Below are positions 1 to 7,713 of a stretch of 41,402 bases of DNA, piece by piece. The notes under the pieces were generated by a model. That model was not told the origin of the DNA, ran no database searches, and saw only the letters and a program-made list of their open reading frames with translations. A program made the translations under genes and the position numbers. Origin of the DNA: a virus; the IMG/VR virus record IMGVR_UViG_3300013372_002181, positions 1 through 41,402 of that record. One strand, 5' to 3'. How positions within the stretch are numbered: the stretch's first letter is position 1; every line of letters begins with the position of its first letter.

Positions 1-561
1 GTACATGCTCATGCTAAATGGCAACACCTTGATGCAGCTGGTGTGTTTGTAACTGCCGAAAAGTTCAACAACACCAATGAAATTGGTGCGCTGAGTCGCC
101 TTAATGAAATAATGGAGTCCAGCGTGGAAGTGGTACGCAAGTTCTCAATCTATGCCGGGCACATTGTAGATGTGCAACAACGAGCTATCAACAGCAAAGA
201 GAGTCCTATCATACTGGAGTTTTTGAACTTGTGCGAACAGCAAGATATCAGCTACTCAGATGAAGAAATCGTTGACTTAACAAATCATTGCATTGACTTG
301 TTTGATGCAAACTTTGATGCCAAGAGCGAATATTGGGTTCAGGTACATAACGCCAACATCAATGCATATAATAAAATGCATAAAGGTGTGCCCAAGCACC
401 TGTGGCCTGAACCCCCACGTAATGCTAAGAATACCCCGCAAGGTATTGCGTTCTTTTGGCAACAGATGAGCACCACTTGGGCCGCTCCTAAAGGTGCCAA
501 CTTTCCATATCCCAAGCAACCGTTCAGCGTGTTTGCTATTGACGCTAAGGACTTGTTCTAA
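1..561 (+). CDS. Hypothetical protein, 5'-truncated
   Basis: The reading frame is open from the first base of the window, so the true start lies upstream; an internal GTG at 43 is not needed as a start. At least 186 residues are visible, ending in a TAA at 559-561. The protein looks soluble and helix-rich, with no signal peptide or membrane segment. Its C-terminal third is rich in Pro, Trp and aromatic residues (for example HLWPEPPRN and FPYPKQPF). I do not recognise the family. The next gene begins one base after the stop, so the two are almost certainly co-transcribed. Confidence 0.7.
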   Translation, partial: VHAHAKWQHLDAAGVFVTAEKFNNTNEIGALSRLNEIMESSVEVVRKFSIYAGHIVDVQQRAINSKESPIILEFLNLCEQQDISYSDEEIVDLTNHCIDLFDANFDAKSEYWVQVHNANINAYNKMHKGVPKHLWPEPPRNAKNTPQGIAFFWQQMSTTWAAPKGANFPYPKQPFSVFAIDAKDLF

Positions 562-562
562 A

Positions 563-1120
563 ATGGCAGCACTACCACTACAACAGCGCCTGGACGGTTT
601 CGTACAGAAGAAACCCACTCCAGTCAAACGTGGCGGACCCAGTTACGATGCCACCAATAAATTCGTGCGCCGCGGCCTTAATTTTATGGTTCGAATTTAC
701 CGACTGCTAAAGGTAGAAGATCAATTTGCGCGACTGATCCGCGATGCAATCGACTTCCTGTTACGCCGCTATCATAATTATGCTATCAAGGAAAACATTG
801 GTGCTCACTATTTTGAAATGGGGCTCAAGCCCGGGGCCAAGACCGAGTTTGAGCACATCATTCCTGCGGCAGTGGCTCGTGACTTATTGTTGGTAGGGCG
901 TATCACAGTAGATGAAGCCATGAACATCCCAACGTGTCGCTTGAGCAAGGCCAAGCACAAGAAACTGAACTCAACCAAATTAGGATCAACTACTCCTGAT
1001 ATCTATTGGTTTTGGCAACGGTATCAAAGCCTGGGCATTACTGTGCAAACGCACGATGGTACTCCGGTTGACATGTTGGCATGGAACCTAGACTCTCATT
1101 ACCAACATTTTCCAATTTAA
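563..1120 (+). CDS. Hypothetical protein with an HNH-like motif
   Basis: This 185-residue protein starts at the ATG one base after the upstream stop; a longer frame from a GTG at 494 would overlap the previous gene by 68 bases and is less likely. An AAGGA-like element (546-550) precedes the start. The N-terminal half is basic (KKPTPVKRGG, FVRRGLN), compatible with nucleic-acid binding. Residues 96-135 hold FEHIIP followed by PTCRLSKAKHKKL. This spacing recalls the His-Pro...Asn/Cys...Lys layout of HNH/McrA-type nucleases, but the second metal ligand is not clear. The neighbouring gene is a more convincing HNH-type protein. The nuclease assignment here is an inference from a weak motif; a non-catalytic DNA-binding protein is equally possible. 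Confidence 0.65.
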   Translation: MAALPLQQRLDGFVQKKPTPVKRGGPSYDATNKFVRRGLNFMVRIYRLLKVEDQFARLIRDAIDFLLRRYHNYAIKENIGAHYFEMGLKPGAKTEFEHIIPAAVARDLLLVGRITVDEAMNIPTCRLSKAKHKKLNSTKLGSTTPDIYWFWQRYQSLGITVQTHDGTPVDMLAWNLDSHYQHFPI

Positions 1121-1121
1121 A

Positions 1122-1514
1122 ATGGCTACTCTAAAACATCTAAAGTGCTCCATGCCGTGGTGTAATAACACCGTGGGGCAACATAAAATAGGCAAAAATA
1201 AACAAGTGTGCGAAATACATCGAAATAGCAAACAGCACGAAGTTGACAAATTCAAAATGAGTCAAGGTTGTGCTAATCACGGTGGACTACGCTATGGATT
1301 TCCGTGTTACTGCAAGCAAGCAGTGATAGACCCACAGCAATTAGATATTAACCATATTGATGGTAATAACCTAAATCGAGATCCCAGTAATATTGAGATT
1401 TTAGGTGTGGCATGTCATCGCTTGGTCACCAAGCGATTTGAGCACCATTGCAGCAGAAATTCCGATGATCGTAGGGCAAAATTGGCCGAGACTGGCTTAT
1501 TTGAGTTTACATAA
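1122..1514 (+). CDS. HNH endonuclease-like zinc-binding protein
   Basis: This 130-residue protein starts one base after the preceding stop. The N-terminal part has cysteine/histidine pairs suited to zinc binding: C9, C14, C30 and H33, then C50, H53, C62 and C64. Residues 75-103 read DINHIDGNNLNRDPSN followed by IEILGVACHRLVT. This matches the HNH pattern in which H78, D80, G81 and N82 lead to an NPxN-like stretch and then a Cys-His pair (C98-H99). HNH proteins nick or cut DNA, and many phages carry small stand-alone copies as homing or packaging-associated nucleases. It is the last gene before a roughly 95-bp gap that holds a promoter. Free-standing homing nuclease versus a phage DNA-metabolism function cannot be settled from sequence. 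Confidence 0.75.
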   Translation: MATLKHLKCSMPWCNNTVGQHKIGKNKQVCEIHRNSKQHEVDKFKMSQGCANHGGLRYGFPCYCKQAVIDPQQLDINHIDGNNLNRDPSNIEILGVACHRLVTKRFEHHCSRNSDDRRAKLAETGLFEFT

Positions 1515-1540
1515 TTGTTGTTTTTGTGCAACAAACAATA
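1513..1540 (+). terminator. Possible weak AT-rich hairpin after the HNH gene
   Basis: Directly after the HNH stop, a TTGTTT segment can pair with AAACAA about 15 bases downstream. The stem is short and AT-only, and no clear U-tract follows, so it would be a poor intrinsic terminator. It is listed because a promoter starts immediately downstream. Confidence 0.2.
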
Positions 1541-1549
1541 ACCCTACGC

Positions 1550-1578
1550 TTGCATGAGTTATTGTTTTAGTGTATAAT
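1550..1578 (+). promoter_or_regulatory. Sigma70-like promoter upstream of the MoxR/VWA genes
   Basis: TTGCAT (1550-1555) lies 17 bases before a perfect TATAAT (1573-1578), the ideal sigma70 spacing. The start codon at 1611 is preceded by AAGGA at 1597-1601. The element closely resembles the one at 40795-40823 (TTGTAT, 17 bases, TGTATAAT). It would drive the ATPase/VWA pair with the host RNA polymerase, so early or middle expression is likely. This is inferred from sequence only. Confidence 0.6.
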
Positions 1579-1610
1579 TAGACATAACTTAACAAAAAGG
1601 ACTCTGTTAA

Positions 1611-2732
1611 ATGGCTACTAAATCTGCTCCTGCTATTAGCGAAAATCGTACAGTAACTTCTGTAGAAGCCCGTCGAGGCATTCTGCGGTGCTTTAAAACT
1701 AAACGCCCTATTTTCCTTTGGGGCCCTCCCGGAATTGGCAAGAGCGAACTTGTTGCTACCATTGGTGAAGAACTAGGCGGCGTTACAATTGACCTTCGCC
1801 TGGGACAAATGGAACCCACTGACATCCGCGGTATCCCGTTCTTTAACAGAGACAACGGCAAAATGGATTGGGCCCCCCCTATTGAACTGCCTGATGAAGA
1901 AATGGCGGCTCAGCATCCTATTGTTATCTTGTTCCTTGATGAAATGAATCAAGCGGCTCCTGCTGTACAAGGTGCAGCGTTCCAGTTAATTCTTAATCGT
2001 CGCGTGGGCAAGTATAAGCTGCCCGATAACGTGGTGGTTGTTGCAGCCGGTAATCGCGAAAGCGACAAGGGCATTACATATCGTATGCCTACTCCGCTAG
2101 CAAATCGTTTTGTTCACTTGGAAATGCGTACTGACTTTGACGCTTGGCAGACCTGGGCAGTTAATCGCAAAATCCACAAAGACGTGGTTGGTTACTTGAC
2201 CTTTGCTAAACAAGACCTATACGACTTTGACCCACGCAGCTCAAGCCGTAGCTTTGCTACTCCACGCAGCTGGACCTTTGTAAGCGAATTGCTCGATGAC
2301 GACGAGAGTGCAGATACCAACATGGACCTGATTGCAGGTACTGTTGGCGAAGGGCTTGCAGTCAAGTTCATGGCACACCGCAAAGTTTCTGCACAAATGC
2401 CGGATCCAATTGATATTCTTTCTGGCAAAGTAACCGAACTCAAGACAAAAGAAATCTCAGCAATGTATTCTTTGACTGTGAGTCTGTGCTACGAACTTCA
2501 AGACAGCTACCTCAAGTTGAACAAGGCAGGTAAAATTGCCGATTGGCACGATAAGGCCAACTTCTTCTTCAAGTTCATGATGGAAAATTTTACCACTGAA
2601 CTTGTGGTTATGGGTGCTCGTGTTGCGTTGACTACTTACAATCTTCCTTTTGTGCCTAGCAAAATTGCCAGCTTTAACGCATTTCATGCTAAGTACAGCA
2701 AGTATGTTGTGGCAGCTAGCGGCAAAAACTAA
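1611..2732 (+). CDS. MoxR-type AAA+ ATPase (AAA_5 family)
   Basis: This 373-residue protein is a MoxR/dynein-like AAA+ ATPase. Walker A is GPPGIGKS at residues 38-45 and Walker B ends in FLDE at about 108-111. A sensor-1 Asn lies in AAGNRE (about 145-150) and an arginine-finger candidate in PLANRF (R166). The C-terminal 170 residues should form the helical lid. MoxR ATPases usually act with a von Willebrand factor A protein as a chaperone or metal-insertion/remodelling pair. The next gene, 11 bases away with its own AAGGA, encodes exactly such a VWA protein. It starts at the ATG at 1611 behind AAGGA and its own promoter. The remodelling target in the phage cycle is unknown. Confidence 0.9.
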   Translation: MATKSAPAISENRTVTSVEARRGILRCFKTKRPIFLWGPPGIGKSELVATIGEELGGVTIDLRLGQMEPTDIRGIPFFNRDNGKMDWAPPIELPDEEMAAQHPIVILFLDEMNQAAPAVQGAAFQLILNRRVGKYKLPDNVVVVAAGNRESDKGITYRMPTPLANRFVHLEMRTDFDAWQTWAVNRKIHKDVVGYLTFAKQDLYDFDPRSSSRSFATPRSWTFVSELLDDDESADTNMDLIAGTVGEGLAVKFMAHRKVSAQMPDPIDILSGKVTELKTKEISAMYSLTVSLCYELQDSYLKLNKAGKIADWHDKANFFFKFMMENFTTELVVMGARVALTTYNLPFVPSKIASFNAFHAKYSKYVVAASGKN

Positions 2733-2743
2733 TAAGGAATACC

Positions 2744-4015
2744 ATGTCAGATACTACACTAGCAGATAAGTCAAAAGTACAAACAGTAACAAATCCCAAA
2801 ACAGATGCGGCAGCAATCGATAAACTGATTACCGCCCGCGTGGGATTGCTACTCAAGGCACCATTCTTTGGTAACCTTGCAACACGTCTCAAATTGACAA
2901 ACGCAGACGCATGGTGCCCTACTGCGGCAACTGAAGGGCGTCACTTTTTCTATAACAGCGAGTTCATTAACCGATTAAGTCTTAAGGAATGCGAGTTCTT
3001 ATTTGGACACGAGGTCTTGCATGTAGTATATGATCACATGGGACGGCGGGGCGATCGTGAGCCGCGCTTGTGGAACATTGCCGACGACTATTGTGTTAAC
3101 AGCGACTTGATCGAATACCGTATTGGTGAGAAGATTACCAAGGTGCCTATCTTGTATAACAACAAGTATGACGGCATGAGTGCAGAAGAAGTATACGACG
3201 ATCTCTACAAGAATGCCGACAAGATTGATATTAGCAAACTTGGCGACATGATACTAGACGAGCACATGGACGGCGAAGGTGAGGATGGAGATGAGGGCGA
3301 AGGTGATGGTGACAAGCCGGGCAACGGTCGGCCCAGGTTAACTGCTGAAGAAAAGAAAGCCATTCGCGACGAAGTTAAAGAAGCAGTATTAGCGGCTGCG
3401 CAGGCAGCAGGTGCAGGTAATATCCCTGGCAATGTGCAACGAATGATTGGCAGTTTGACTGCCCCGCAGATTGGCTGGCGCGAACTATTGCAACAACAAA
3501 TTCAAAGCACCATCAAAAGCGACTTTACGTTTGCACGTCCAAGCCGACGCGGCTGGCATATGGATGCCATTCTTCCAGGTATGCGACCCGAAGAAACCAT
3601 TGACGTATGTGTAGCAATTGACACTTCAGGTAGTATTAGCAATGACGATTTGCGGGATTTTCTTAGCGAAGTCAAAGGTATTATGGACTCGTATCAGGAC
3701 TATCGCATCAAGGTATTGACTTGGGATACTGAAGTCTACAATCCGCAGGACTTTACTGCCGACAGCAATACCGACATTAGCGAATACCAACCCGGTGGTG
3801 GTGGTGGAACTGATCCTCATTGTGTTTGGGAATGGCTCAAAGAGAATGAGGTGCAACCAAAGAAACTGATCATGTTCACTGACTACTGTTTCTTTGGTTG
3901 GAGCCCAGAACAAGTGCAAGACTACTGCGACACTGTTTGGATTATCAAAGGCAATGAGAGTGCCGAGCCCGACTTTGGCATTTGGGCACATTACGACGAC
4001 AGTAACAAGGAATAA
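2744..4015 (+). CDS. VWA-domain protein with metallopeptidase-like N-terminus (DUF2201-type)
   Basis: This 423-residue protein has two recognisable parts. Residues about 20-170 form a metallopeptidase-like domain with HEVLH at 89-93, an HExxH zinc motif, followed by YDH. Residues about 285-420 form a von Willebrand A-like domain with a MIDAS motif DTSGS at 293-297, a GGGGGT loop near 351-356 and a FTD near 378-380. Between them lies an acidic, glycine-rich linker (about 172-192) that is probably disordered. This layout is known from VWA-like putative metallopeptidases encoded next to MoxR ATPases. The AAGGA at 2734-2738 sets the start. The conserved HExxH suggests retained metal binding, but peptidase activity has not been shown for this type as far as I know. 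Confidence 0.88.
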   Translation: MSDTTLADKSKVQTVTNPKTDAAAIDKLITARVGLLLKAPFFGNLATRLKLTNADAWCPTAATEGRHFFYNSEFINRLSLKECEFLFGHEVLHVVYDHMGRRGDREPRLWNIADDYCVNSDLIEYRIGEKITKVPILYNNKYDGMSAEEVYDDLYKNADKIDISKLGDMILDEHMDGEGEDGDEGEGDGDKPGNGRPRLTAEEKKAIRDEVKEAVLAAAQAAGAGNIPGNVQRMIGSLTAPQIGWRELLQQQIQSTIKSDFTFARPSRRGWHMDAILPGMRPEETIDVCVAIDTSGSISNDDLRDFLSEVKGIMDSYQDYRIKVLTWDTEVYNPQDFTADSNTDISEYQPGGGGGTDPHCVWEWLKENEVQPKKLIMFTDYCFFGWSPEQVQDYCDTVWIIKGNESAEPDFGIWAHYDDSNKE

Positions 4016-4016
4016 T

Positions 4017-4268
4017 ATGCAAGTAATTGACGCCAGCAAGATCCGTAAACTAGCAGATGCTCGCAAAACTATTAATGATCTGCAAGTGCGCTTGATGGCA
4101 CGGGAGCAGGCATTAGAAGACTTGGTTCGCTCTTGCGAAATCGCTGTAATGACTCGTCAAATTCATCTTACAGAAAGCTTCATGCATACTGCACTAGAGC
4201 AATTAGAAGATAAACTAGTATTGCCGCAAGAAGAAGATATTGACTTGAAGATCCGGATCTACGAGTGA
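4017..4268 (+). CDS. Small coiled-coil-like hypothetical protein
   Basis: This 83-residue protein starts at the ATG at 4017, one base after the VWA stop, with AAGGA at 4007-4011. A longer frame reaching back into the VWA gene has no credible start. The sequence is rich in Leu, Glu, Lys, Arg and Gln with heptad-like spacing (for example KTINDLQVRLMAREQALEDL) and should be mostly helical, perhaps a short coiled coil. The family is not recognised. It probably belongs to the MoxR/VWA transcription unit and could be an accessory subunit, which is inferred from position alone. Confidence 0.7.
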   Translation: MQVIDASKIRKLADARKTINDLQVRLMAREQALEDLVRSCEIAVMTRQIHLTESFMHTALEQLEDKLVLPQEEDIDLKIRIYE

Positions 4269-4561
4269 TGTTGGTACAGGGAGAAGCTAATCCACTAAAC
4301 GTATTTGGATTGCGGCAATTACAACATTGTCCTCCCCATTTTGAACGTTTTAGATTTGATCTTCGTGCAGAAGAAAAAACTATCACTGATTGGATATATA
4401 AACATTTAACTGGCAGATTTTATATTGGTAACGAGTATCATATTGACACTGAGACTAATCAATTGATTATGAGTATGACTGTGGCTTTTGAACGGCCATA
4501 CGAAGTTACTTACTTTGCATTACATTTAGATCAAATAAATCAATCCTGGCAGATATTTTAA
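4268..4561 (+). CDS. Hypothetical protein
   Basis: This 97-residue protein begins at the ATG whose A is the last base of the upstream TGA (TGATG), so translation is probably coupled. A GTG one codon earlier is the alternative start. The protein has alternating hydrophobic and polar segments (FYIGNEYHID, MSMTVAFERPYEVTYFALHLD) typical of a small alpha/beta domain. There is no signal peptide, membrane segment or catalytic motif. The family is not recognised. Confidence 0.65.
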   Translation: MLVQGEANPLNVFGLRQLQHCPPHFERFRFDLRAEEKTITDWIYKHLTGRFYIGNEYHIDTETNQLIMSMTVAFERPYEVTYFALHLDQINQSWQIF

Positions 4562-4630
4562 GGCTCAGAAATATATTCCATTGGCTCCGTACCGAGTAAA
4601 TATGTGTATAGCTTTTTAATGGAGATAAAC

Positions 4631-4861
4631 ATGAGCGATATAACTAGCGACCAAGCACCACCCAAAAGTCGTCCAGGATTAAATATCCAGGATTTAGTCA
4701 ATGTATTACAAGTGATTAATACCTGTACTCAGCGCGGTGCATTTAGGGCAGAAGAGCTGTCTGGAGTTGGTGGTCTGTATGATCGTTTAAGTGCGTTTGT
4801 TAAGAGCACAGGCGCAACAACTGAACCCCCGGCTGAAACAGAATCAGCTTCTACTCAATAA
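4631..4861 (+). CDS. Hypothetical small protein
   Basis: This 76-residue protein starts at the ATG at 4631, which has GGAG at 4621-4624, an ideal distance. An in-frame GTG at 4604 lacks a ribosome site and is rejected. The middle (about residues 17-60) reads as two amphipathic helices with GAFRAEELSGVGGLYDRL between them. Both ends are Pro/Ser/Thr-rich and probably disordered. I do not recognise the family. A 69-base gap upstream could hold a weak promoter, but I see no convincing -35/-10 pair in it. Confidence 0.65.
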   Translation: MSDITSDQAPPKSRPGLNIQDLVNVLQVINTCTQRGAFRAEELSGVGGLYDRLSAFVKSTGATTEPPAETESASTQ

Positions 4862-4870
4862 GGATTTAAT

Positions 4871-5542
4871 ATGTATAAACACGTAGGCAAACACGGAGAC
4901 AAAAAAGTAGTGGTATTGTTTAGGAAAGTACCAAATGAAGATCATATGGCCCTAATAGTCTATAGCGATCTACTGCCAAGAATATATCATGACAGCGTTA
5001 TGAGTGTGTTGGAAAGCCCAGTTGGTCAGCAAGCTGAGAACTTTGCTGACGCATTGTTTAGGAACATGATGAGTGACGGGGTCAACAGTCTTGAAGCATT
5101 GCACAAAAGCCACTTGATTAAGAAAGTTCAAACTAATCAAATTATCATGACACCAACGCCAACAAGTTCAATTCGTTTAGATGAACTTAACAAGTTGTTG
5201 ACTGAAATGTCCCAGGGAGCAGAAGCAGTCAGCCGCATGGCTGAGATTGACAGCAATCGTGGCATGAGCGGTAAGAGGAGCCGGGCCGAACCTAAAGAAT
5301 TAGGTGTTAGTCCAGTAAGTCGTAGTCAGCCTGCGACGATTCCCGAAAGTACCGGCGGTGCATTAACTGATGCAGATCTTGCACGTAGTCGTTTGCAACA
5401 GGCAGAAACAATGAAAGCCAATGCCGCACAACTACTCGCTGAAGCTGAAAGATTATCTAAGGAAGCAACAGACCTTGACCCAACTGTAACATCAAATGTC
5501 ATCAAACCAACCAAGAAAAAGGCCCCGGCTAAAAAAACTTAA
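4871..5542 (+). CDS. Hypothetical protein with lysine-rich tail
   Basis: This 223-residue protein starts at the ATG at 4871 with AAGGA ten bases upstream. Residues 1-110 look like a compact domain that includes MALIVYSDLLPRIYHDSVM. Residues 115-170 are Ser/Pro/Arg-rich and probably flexible. Residues about 172-205 form an alanine- and glutamate-rich helix likely to be a coiled coil. The last 15 residues are a Lys/Pro/Ala tail (PTKKKAPAKKT). Such tails often bind nucleic acid. The last 47 bases also encode the N-terminus of the next gene in another frame. The family is not recognised with confidence; the first half resembles conserved T4-like phage proteins of unknown role. Confidence 0.7.
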   Translation: MYKHVGKHGDKKVVVLFRKVPNEDHMALIVYSDLLPRIYHDSVMSVLESPVGQQAENFADALFRNMMSDGVNSLEALHKSHLIKKVQTNQIIMTPTPTSSIRLDELNKLLTEMSQGAEAVSRMAEIDSNRGMSGKRSRAEPKELGVSPVSRSQPATIPESTGGALTDADLARSRLQQAETMKANAAQLLAEAERLSKEATDLDPTVTSNVIKPTKKKAPAKKT

Positions 5543-5834
5543 CTTCACAGTAAGAGAACAGTGGGAAGCAATAGTCAAGAGTGTAAAGAAATCTGATGTC
5601 CCAATTAATGTACTAGATAGCATTTCGGTACACCTAATTGATGGTACTAGAGTTGATATCAATATCACCGAAATGACTGCTAGTGGTGTTAGCCACAGTG
5701 ACATTGAAGACTATATCAATGATAAATTGACAACGCTGGATTCTTACATAGAGAATGTAGATTTTTATGTTAGCATTGACGAAGTGGCTCGCTTGGTACA
5801 ACCTATAACTGCAATAATACTTAAAGATTTATGA
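5496..5834 (+). CDS. Conserved phage hypothetical protein
   Basis: This 112-residue protein starts at the ATG at 5496, overlapping the upstream gene by 47 bases. No later ATG, GTG or TTG lies in frame before the conserved part, so the overlap appears genuine. The first 15 residues are basic (NQPRKRPRLKK). The rest reads like a small alpha/beta domain, with VLDSISVHLIDGTRVDINI near residues 39-57 and an acidic helix after it. It ends in an ATGA overlap with thymidylate synthase. The pattern resembles a conserved small protein of T4-like phages whose function I do not know. Confidence 0.7.
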   Translation: MSSNQPRKRPRLKKLNFTVREQWEAIVKSVKKSDVPINVLDSISVHLIDGTRVDINITEMTASGVSHSDIEDYINDKLTTLDSYIENVDFYVSIDEVARLVQPITAIILKDL

Positions 5835-6733
5835 AGCCGTATTTAGACCTACTTGAAGATGTTTTAACAAACGGACAAATGCGAAAAGATCGCACCGGTA
5901 CCGGTACCATTGGTGTATTTGGTCGGCAAGTTAGATATGATCTAACTGAGTCTTTTCCTTTAGTTACTAGTAAAAAGATGGCTTGGCGAAGTGTAGTCAG
6001 CGAGTTGCTGTGGTTTATCGAAGGTTCGGGGGATGAGCGGCGTCTTGCTGAACTTCTCCATGGTACGCGAGATGAAGACAAGAAAACCATCTGGACTGAT
6101 AATGCCACAGCACCCAATTGGCAGCCACATGCAGAGTACCCCGGTGACTTGGGTAGAGTATATGGTGTGCAATGGAGACATTGGAGAAGTCATGTTCCAA
6201 TTGGTGAACCTGATATCAATGATGAGTATGGTAAAACATGGTTTGATCCAATGTACAAAGAAATTGATCAACTATCTATTCTAATACAGGGTATTCAAGC
6301 AGACCCTTACGGTCGACGACATATATTAACAGCATGGAACCCAGGAGAGTTAAAATCCATGGCCTTGCCACCGTGTCATTGCTTTGCACAATTTTATGTA
6401 GCCGATAATCGGCTGTCCTGTCAGATGTATCAAAGGTCCTGCGACATGTTTTTGGGTGTACCCTTTAACATTGCTAGCTACAGTTTGCTCACGGCCTTGA
6501 TCGCTCAAGTGTGCGGTCTTGATGTAGGCGAGTTCGTTCATGTACTCGGCGATGCACATATATATCTGAACCACATAGAGCAGGTAAAAGAACAGCTAAA
6601 GCGTGAACCATTACCTGGTCCAGGACTTGATCTCAATACCAGTATTCGAGATATTACTAAATTTACTATGCAAGATATAAGATTAGTTGGGTATGTTTCA
6701 CATCCCAGTATAACAGCGGAGATGTCAGTATGA
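5831..6733 (+). CDS. thyA: Thymidylate synthase (ThyA)
   Basis: This 300-residue cytosolic enzyme converts dUMP and methylene-tetrahydrofolate to dTMP and dihydrofolate, supplying thymidine for phage DNA synthesis. The phosphate-binding RTGTG is at 21-25, the dimer-face DLGRVYGVQWR at about 106-116, RRH at 162-164, and the catalytic cysteine C182 lies in LPPCHC. The uracil-binding Asn (N213 in PFNIASY) is the dUMP-type residue. In related dCMP hydroxymethylases this position is usually Asp, so hydroxymethylase activity is unlikely. Length is close to the usual 264-316. The ATG overlaps the previous stop (ATGA), and the same overlap links it to the epimerase downstream. All expected catalytic residues are present. 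Confidence 0.97.
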   Translation: MKPYLDLLEDVLTNGQMRKDRTGTGTIGVFGRQVRYDLTESFPLVTSKKMAWRSVVSELLWFIEGSGDERRLAELLHGTRDEDKKTIWTDNATAPNWQPHAEYPGDLGRVYGVQWRHWRSHVPIGEPDINDEYGKTWFDPMYKEIDQLSILIQGIQADPYGRRHILTAWNPGELKSMALPPCHCFAQFYVADNRLSCQMYQRSCDMFLGVPFNIASYSLLTALIAQVCGLDVGEFVHVLGDAHIYLNHIEQVKEQLKREPLPGPGLDLNTSIRDITKFTMQDIRLVGYVSHPSITAEMSV

Positions 6734-7713
6734 AAATATTAGTAACTGGCGGACTAGGTCTCATCGGACATAACGTAGTTGCTCGTTTAGAACGATTGGG
6801 TCACCAAGTCGTAATAACAGATATCCAGACCAACTACGGAATTATTCCGCAAGAGGAACTGGACTACTTGCTTGTTGAACGTAGGAAAAAAATCAAACAA
6901 GCCAGCTTCTATAGATATAATATTACAGATAAAAAGAATATAGACTACTTGTTTACATTTGAACAGTTTGACACAGTTATACATATGGCCAGTTTCCCAA
7001 GGCAAAAGGTGGTCAATGCTGACCCTGCCGTGGGCGCCCGTGTGATGATAGAAGGCCTAGTTAATCTATTAGAATCCAGCAAACGAACCAATGTAAAGAA
7101 ATTTTTATATATCAGCAGCAGCATGGTATATGGAGACTTTGTAGATGATGTAACTGAAACTGCTGTATGCCGGCCACAAGGCCAATACGGTATTATGAAA
7201 TTAGCAGGGGAACACCTTGTCGCAGATTACGCTCGTCGCAATTGTTTTAACTATACTATTATTCGTCCTAGTGCTGTTTATGGACCGCTTGACGTTGAAG
7301 ACCGAGTGGTCTCAAAATTCATGCTCGCAGCAATGCAGGGCGGAGTGCTCAAAATTAACGGAGATCGAGAAACGCTAGACTTTACTTATGTGGATGATGC
7401 TGCCGATGGTATTGTAGCTGCTGCATTAAGCACAAATACTGCAAACAAAACATACAATATCACAAAAAGTCATAGTGTTACATTACTACAAGCAGCAAAG
7501 ATGGCATTAGAATTGGCCGGTGGTGGTCAATTATTGGTAGGCAATAAAGATCCTGATTTTCCCAGTCGTGGGGCATTAAACATTGATGCTGCACGACAAG
7601 ATTTTGGATTTAATCCTCAAGTAGACGTAGCAGAAGGTTTTCAGAACTATTATAAGTGGTTTACAGAGAGCCAGTACTGGCAGGAACGGATCAATGCAAA
7701 TAGAATTCAATGA
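6730..7713 (+). CDS. NAD-dependent epimerase/dehydratase (extended SDR family)
   Basis: This 327-residue Rossmann-fold enzyme is of the nucleotide-sugar epimerase/dehydratase type. The dinucleotide motif TGGLGLIG is at 6-13. An acidic residue ends strand 2 (D31), which favours NAD over NADP. The active site shows the Ser run at 129-131 and the Tyr-Lys pair YGIMK (Y153, K157), followed by RPSAVYGP and a C-terminal substrate domain. Such enzymes alter the sugar of UDP-, GDP- or dTDP-sugars; the exact sugar cannot be read from sequence. It overlaps thyA by four bases and the following glycosyltransferase-like gene by 20, so it probably supplies the activated sugar for the glycosyltransferases nearby. 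Confidence 0.92.
   Translation: MKILVTGGLGLIGHNVVARLERLGHQVVITDIQTNYGIIPQEELDYLLVERRKKIKQASFYRYNITDKKNIDYLFTFEQFDTVIHMASFPRQKVVNADPAVGARVMIEGLVNLLESSKRTNVKKFLYISSSMVYGDFVDDVTETAVCRPQGQYGIMKLAGEHLVADYARRNCFNYTIIRPSAVYGPLDVEDRVVSKFMLAAMQGGVLKINGDRETLDFTYVDDAADGIVAAALSTNTANKTYNITKSHSVTLLQAAKMALELAGGGQLLVGNKDPDFPSRGALNIDAARQDFGFNPQVDVAEGFQNYYKWFTESQYWQERINANRIQ

Noticed and set aside
494-562. A longer N-terminus for the second gene from GTG at 494
   Set aside because: It would overlap the first gene heavily, and the ATG at 563 with the TAAAATGGC junction is the better start.
5831-6733. Thymidylate synthase homologue as a dCMP or dUMP hydroxymethylase for DNA hypermodification
   Set aside because: The uracil-binding Asn in PFNIASY and the standard catalytic segment point to ordinary thymidylate synthase, and no other hypermodification genes are visible nearby.
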